In this document: in pieces, positions 6,631 to 9,535 of the stretch
Numbering within the stretch: the first letter of the stretch is position 1
Layout: every line of letters starts with the position of its first letter
NCBI GenBank assembly: GCA_964611805.1
Contig: CAZTBG010000068.1
Coordinates: forward strand, 1 to 9,535
Direction of reading: 5' to 3'
From: W589 sp964611805
Lineage (GTDB): Bacteria > Chloroflexota > Dehalococcoidia > Dehalococcoidales > Fen-1064
Length of the DNA stretch: 9,535 bases
Notes under the pieces: generated by a model
Database searches by the model: none
Seen by the model: only the letters and a program-made list of their open reading frames with translations
What the model was told of the DNA's origin: nothing
Made by a program: the position numbers and the translations under genes

Positions 6631-7983
6631 CTATAGGATATCGCCATTGGAGGCTATCACTTCTTTATACCAATACGCCGAGTCTTTGGGGGTGCGTTTC
6701 TGTGTGGCATAGTCGACATGTACTATTCCGAACCGCTGCCGGTAGCCGAACGCCCACTCAAAATTGTCCATCAGGCTCCATACGAAATAGCCCTTGACAA
6801 CGACGCCCTCTTCAATAGCCCGTTTCAGTTCGCTGAGGTAGCGAGCCAGGTAGTCGATACGCTGAGGGTCATGGACCTTGCCGTCACGGTGAACCCAATC
6901 ACAATTAGCCATCCCATTCTCGGTAACAACGATGGGTAGTTTGTACCGCTCAAAGAGGAGGCGAGGGCCCCAGTAATAGCCTGCCGGCGTTACCTGCCAC
7001 TCCATGGTCGTTAGTGATGGGCCGTCGGGACTCCGAACAACTTCGGGGCTACCGTCACGAGCAGCACGAATAGCCCGCCCCTCATAGTTATTCAGTCCGT
7101 AGAAGTCAAGCGGCTGGCAGATAGTCTCCATGTCTCCGTCATGAATCTCAGGCAAGTCACTCTTAAAGAGCCGTACGCCATCCTCCGGATACCTGCCCAG
7201 TATCATGGGGTCAGCGAACCAGGGGTTGTTCCAGCAATTCTTTTCCAGCACGGAAAACATCCGGTTGCGGGCTGCTTCAACGTCATCATGTCTCTCCGTA
7301 TCGGGGAAATATATACTGGCCGCATGTACCGCACCGATAGTCGGCCTGGTCTTGGCACGCGCGCGTATTACCTGTACCGCCTTGCCGTGTGCCAGAAGGG
7401 AATTATGGGCGGTTACCAGGACTTCCGGGAAGTCGAGGCTGAGTCCTGGCGCGTGATAACCGCTCTGATGCCCGATTGTAGTGAAAACCTGTGGCTCATT
7501 CAGTGTCATCCAGTGGGAGATGCGGTCGGAGAGCCTATCGACAATAACGCCGGTATATTCGGCGAACCAGTCAGAGCTATCACGGTTGAGCCAGCCGTCC
7601 CGATTGAAAAGGGACTGGGGGTAGTCCCAGTGAAAGAGCGTTAGCCACGGCTCGACGCCATTCTCCAGTAACGCATCAACCAAACGGTCATAGAAGTCGA
7701 GCCCTTTCTTATTAACCGCCCCGATACCATCCGGCAGCACTCGCGGCCAGGAGACCGAAAAACGGTAGGCCTTTAGCCCTAGCTCCTTCATCAGCCGGGC
7801 ATCTTCCTGATAGCGATGATAATGGTCACATGCCACATCGCCAGTGTTGCCTCCCCAAATCTTCCCCGGCTGCTGGCAGAACACGTCCCAGACCGATAGC
7901 CCTTTGCCATCTTCGTAGGCACCACCCTCAATCTGATAGCTTGCGGTGGCAGCACCCCAGGTAAAATCTTTCGGAAAGCTCAT
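6631..7983 (-). CDS. Glycoside hydrolase family 1 beta-glycosidase (beta-glucosidase/beta-galactosidase)
   Basis: A 450-residue retaining beta-glycosidase with the full GH1 layout. The N-terminal signature is FTWGAATASYQIEGG (7-21). FHWDYP (117-122) lines the -1 site, TLNEP (160-164) holds the acid/base E163, and VTENG (353-357) holds the nucleophile E355. WSLMDNFEW (402-410) contacts the glycone. Length is typical and no signal peptide is present, so it should act on imported disaccharides or glycosides in the cytoplasm. GH1 enzymes often accept both glucosides and galactosides; the galK and galE genes just downstream argue that galactose is a real product here. The start follows a strong AGGAGGT site 5 bases upstream (bases 7989-7995). 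It begins 70 bases after the metallo-hydrolase gene and abuts galK. No sugar transporter is seen in the window. Confidence 0.95.
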   Translation of the reverse strand: MSFPKDFTWGAATASYQIEGGAYEDGKGLSVWDVFCQQPGKIWGGNTGDVACDHYHRYQEDARLMKELGLKAYRFSVSWPRVLPDGIGAVNKKGLDFYDRLVDALLENGVEPWLTLFHWDYPQSLFNRDGWLNRDSSDWFAEYTGVIVDRLSDRISHWMTLNEPQVFTTIGHQSGYHAPGLSLDFPEVLVTAHNSLLAHGKAVQVIRARAKTRPTIGAVHAASIYFPDTERHDDVEAARNRMFSVLEKNCWNNPWFADPMILGRYPEDGVRLFKSDLPEIHDGDMETICQPLDFYGLNNYEGRAIRAARDGSPEVVRSPDGPSLTTMEWQVTPAGYYWGPRLLFERYKLPIVVTENGMANCDWVHRDGKVHDPQRIDYLARYLSELKRAIEEGVVVKGYFVWSLMDNFEWAFGYRQRFGIVHVDYATQKRTPKDSAYWYKEVIASNGDIL

Positions 7984-8010
7984 ATCAGACCTCCTGATGG
8001 GCGTGTATCA
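7984..8010 (-). promoter_or_regulatory. Shine-Dalgarno hairpin and operator-like palindrome before the GH1 gene
   Basis: Two overlapping symmetric elements precede the GH1 start. ATCAG (7984-7988) and CTGAT (7994-7998) can pair, placing most of the AGGAGGT ribosome site in a five-base loop. Next to it, bases 7995-8010 read TGATGGGCGTGTATCA, an imperfect palindrome of form TGAT-N3-CG-N3-ATCA. The central CG recalls LacI/GalR-family operators. No convincing -35/-10 pair was found in the 70-base gap. Both elements are short and could be chance. Confidence 0.3.
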
Positions 8011-8053
8011 ACAACAAATACCTAATCAGCAGTAACCAAGATAGTCAACCGAT

Positions 8054-9331
8054 TCAAGCACCGGCAGTTAGCCACGACTGGGTGGACTCGGCCAATCGAC
8101 GGATTAATTCAGGCTGCGCTTCGTCTGCCCGCAATCTGGCAAGCAAGCCCTTGAGCCTTTCTCTCCTCTCCTGTCGGTCCTTCTCAACCAGAGGGCCTCC
8201 CCCGACCTGCTCCCGGTAGATGCGCACGAGGAGTCTGCTTATCTCGTCCGGCGTATAGCCGAGCTCCGTCCATAAAACCAGTTCATTGATAAAGCTAACG
8301 TACGCCTGTTCACGGCGGGCGGCTACTCTGGGAGCCAGCTCCGCTGACTTCAGCAACGATAGACTCGCGTCAAACGGGTAGCCGAACTCAACTAGCAGGT
8401 CACGGTCTGCCAACAGGCTGCGAGGGATTATTCTGGCCCCCAGGAACTCACTGCCGTGGCCAGGCTTTACCCTTATCAGGCAAAAGCCTTTCTTCAAGGC
8501 ATCTTTCGCTTCCGCGTCCTGTACCCGGGGGTCTCGTCTTACCATACCTCCCCCCGTCATCAGATTCCTCATCTGACGCAGACCAGCTCTAAATCGCCAC
8601 GTGATGTCTGTCATATCAGGACTGAACAAGGGGCCCCTCATCAACCAGAGGTCACCGGAAAAGATGATATCATCCGTAGGCCGGAAACCCCCGCTTAACT
8701 GTTCGTGAGGATGGGGGTCATCGCGGGGTGAGCAAAGCACCACTATCTGGTCAGGGCTGTGGGTAATCTCACTTTGCGGACAGCCGAGGATATCGAGTCT
8801 CCCTCCTTCCCCTATGTCCACTGCTTCCGCCAGAATCGGAAAATCAACGCCGCTGAGCTTGACTGTTTTTCCTGTACCGGACTCATGGAGATACTCGATA
8901 TCGCATTCCTTCAACCGGGACAGGTCCGAATTATCCAGCCACCTCCGCTCCATCTGAGCCACCTCACCTTCAACCAGGTCCCTGAAGCTGCGATGGGCCA
9001 CAATTTTTGCCCCGGACTCCCCGGCCAGTAAATACGCCAATCCAAAGTGGTCGGGGTGTCGATGAGTTATGATTATTCTCTCGATACCAGCAGGGTTTAC
9101 GCCGTTCTCAGCTAATATACTGAGCATTTCACCACTATGGCGGGAATCACCGGCGTCGATAAAAGTATGTCTCGTCAGTCCATCCCTCTGGTAGGTCAGG
9201 ATATACACGTTACCCCCGTAGCGAAACACGAGATTCGTCAGGTGGCCTTTGCCGCCGGCCAAAGTCTCTTTGATAACCACGACAGAATCTCTATGCGAGT
9301 CTGGTCTACCTGAGCCTCTTTGCTCAACCAT
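8054..9331 (-). CDS. Metallo-beta-lactamase-fold hydrolase with long C-terminal extension
   Basis: A 425-residue protein of the metallo-beta-lactamase superfamily, probably a two-metal hydrolase of unknown substrate. The core motif THRHPDH (89-95) supplies H90, H92, D94 and H95. FIDAGD (57-62) is the preceding strand and turn. The third-motif histidine is H207 or H209 (DPHPHEQ), D227 lies in FSGDLW (225-230), and the last ligand H292 is in KPGHG (289-293). About 110 residues separate the first and third motifs, more than in compact glyoxalase II-like members. After H292 come about 130 mostly helical, charged residues, including an Arg/Glu-rich stretch (386-404). Family members include thioesterases, glyoxalases and lactonases; none can be singled out. 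The ATG has GAAAGGA upstream (bases 9341-9347, 9-base spacing). The next gene starts 70 bases on, so it may be co-transcribed with the galactose genes, but a functional link is not evident. Confidence 0.85.
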   Translation of the reverse strand: MVEQRGSGRPDSHRDSVVVIKETLAGGKGHLTNLVFRYGGNVYILTYQRDGLTRHTFIDAGDSRHSGEMLSILAENGVNPAGIERIIITHRHPDHFGLAYLLAGESGAKIVAHRSFRDLVEGEVAQMERRWLDNSDLSRLKECDIEYLHESGTGKTVKLSGVDFPILAEAVDIGEGGRLDILGCPQSEITHSPDQIVVLCSPRDDPHPHEQLSGGFRPTDDIIFSGDLWLMRGPLFSPDMTDITWRFRAGLRQMRNLMTGGGMVRRDPRVQDAEAKDALKKGFCLIRVKPGHGSEFLGARIIPRSLLADRDLLVEFGYPFDASLSLLKSAELAPRVAARREQAYVSFINELVLWTELGYTPDEISRLLVRIYREQVGGGPLVEKDRQERRERLKGLLARLRADEAQPELIRRLAESTQSWLTAGA

Positions 9332-9344
9332 GCTTCTTATTCCT

Positions 9345-9370
9345 TTCAGTCTTCTGCAGTCCAGTCTGAA
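9345..9370 (-). promoter_or_regulatory. Inverted repeat in the leader of the metallo-hydrolase gene
   Basis: TTCAG (9345-9349) and CTGAA (9366-9370) are inverted, with two further pairs after a mismatch, giving a possible leader hairpin whose last bases overlap the GAAAGGA ribosome site. CAGTC also occurs three times directly (9347, 9357 and 9362). It could be an operator or an RNA structure, or chance. Confidence 0.25.
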
Positions 9371-9418
9371 CCAGGCTATTACCCGCTGCTGAAAATGATA
9401 CGCGCTTGCTTAAGAGAC

Positions 9419-9448
9419 ACTCTAAGCGACCATCCCGTCACCTGTCAA
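9419..9448 (-). promoter_or_regulatory. Sigma70-like promoter candidate for the metallo-hydrolase gene
   Basis: On the minus strand a perfect TTGACA (9443-9448) is followed after 18 bases by TAGAGT (9419-9424; 4 of 6 matches to TATAAT). Initiation would be near 9412, leaving an untranslated leader of about 80 bases that contains the inverted repeat at 9345-9370. It sits just downstream of the preceding gene's stop codon, as expected for a new transcription unit. Confidence 0.4.
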
Positions 9449-9465
9449 GGACACCTAAAGCCATT

Positions 9466-9535
9466 TCACGAGGCCAGAAGCTCCTTTAACCGGGCTACTG
9501 CCGGAATGAGTACCTCACCCACAGCCTCCTCGAAT
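9466..9535 (-). CDS. C-terminal end of an unidentified gene, cut by the window edge
   Basis: From the window edge an open frame (first full codon at 9532-9534) runs 22 codons to a TGA at 9466-9468. It encodes an amphipathic, helix-like end (FEEAVGEV, then IPAVARLKELLAS) of the kind seen at the C-terminus of many soluble enzymes. The other two minus-strand frames hit stops within the same stretch. It lies 134 bases before the metallo-hydrolase start. The piece is too short to name a family, and it could be a chance open frame. Confidence 0.45.
   Translation of the reverse strand, partial: FEEAVGEVLIPAVARLKELLAS

Noticed and set aside
7141..7644. 167-codon plus-strand open frame inside the GH1 gene
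   Set aside because: Opposite to a gene with all GH1 catalytic motifs; no motif of its own.
8019..8048. TTGACT on the minus strand as a -35 for the GH1 gene
   Set aside because: No acceptable -10 lies 16-19 bases downstream (best TAGGTA), so a promoter was not called.

Overview
The window holds seven complete protein genes and the tail of an eighth, on two convergent blocks that meet near position 3500. No RNA gene, mobile element or CRISPR array was seen. The style suggests a bacterium of the Chloroflexota, perhaps Dehalococcoidia-like. This rests on a secreted cohesin/Ig-like/FN3/CARDB surface protein with a C-terminal membrane anchor, an aberrant UppP, moderate GC content and compact gene spacing. 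The taxonomic guess is inference; no marker gene is present.

Plus-strand block (50-3500). A large membrane-anchored surface protein (signal peptide, cohesin-like domain, two Ig-like repeats, Gly-rich linker, FN3, CARDB-like domain, transmembrane anchor) is followed 35 bases later by a 128-residue two-helix membrane protein of unknown function. That gene overlaps by one base the gene for an undecaprenyl-diphosphatase family protein (UppP/BacA) whose usual first-motif histidine is replaced by isoleucine. The three genes are probably one cell-envelope transcription unit.

Minus-strand block (9535-3528, read leftward). In transcription order it has the tail of an unidentified gene, a metallo-beta-lactamase-fold hydrolase with a long C-terminal extension, a cytoplasmic GH1 beta-glycosidase, a galactokinase, a UDP-glucose 4-epimerase and a sugar-phosphate nucleotidyltransferase. 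The last four form a coherent galactose module. GH1 would free galactose or glucose from a beta-glycoside, GalK would make galactose-1-phosphate, and GalE interconverts UDP-galactose and UDP-glucose. The step normally done by GalT has no GalT here; instead a nucleotidyltransferase of the NDP-sugar pyrophosphorylase type sits at the end of the operon. The main hypothesis from this window is a GalT-less Leloir route in which this enzyme uridylylates galactose-1-phosphate (or supplies UDP-glucose).

Regulatory signals are modest: a sigma70-like promoter candidate inside the galK-galE gap, another upstream of the hydrolase gene, an operator-like palindrome plus a Shine-Dalgarno hairpin before GH1, and a shared hairpin where the two blocks converge. 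No gene-free stretch exceeds 300 bases; the largest gaps are 142 bases (5265-5406) and 134 bases (9332-9465).
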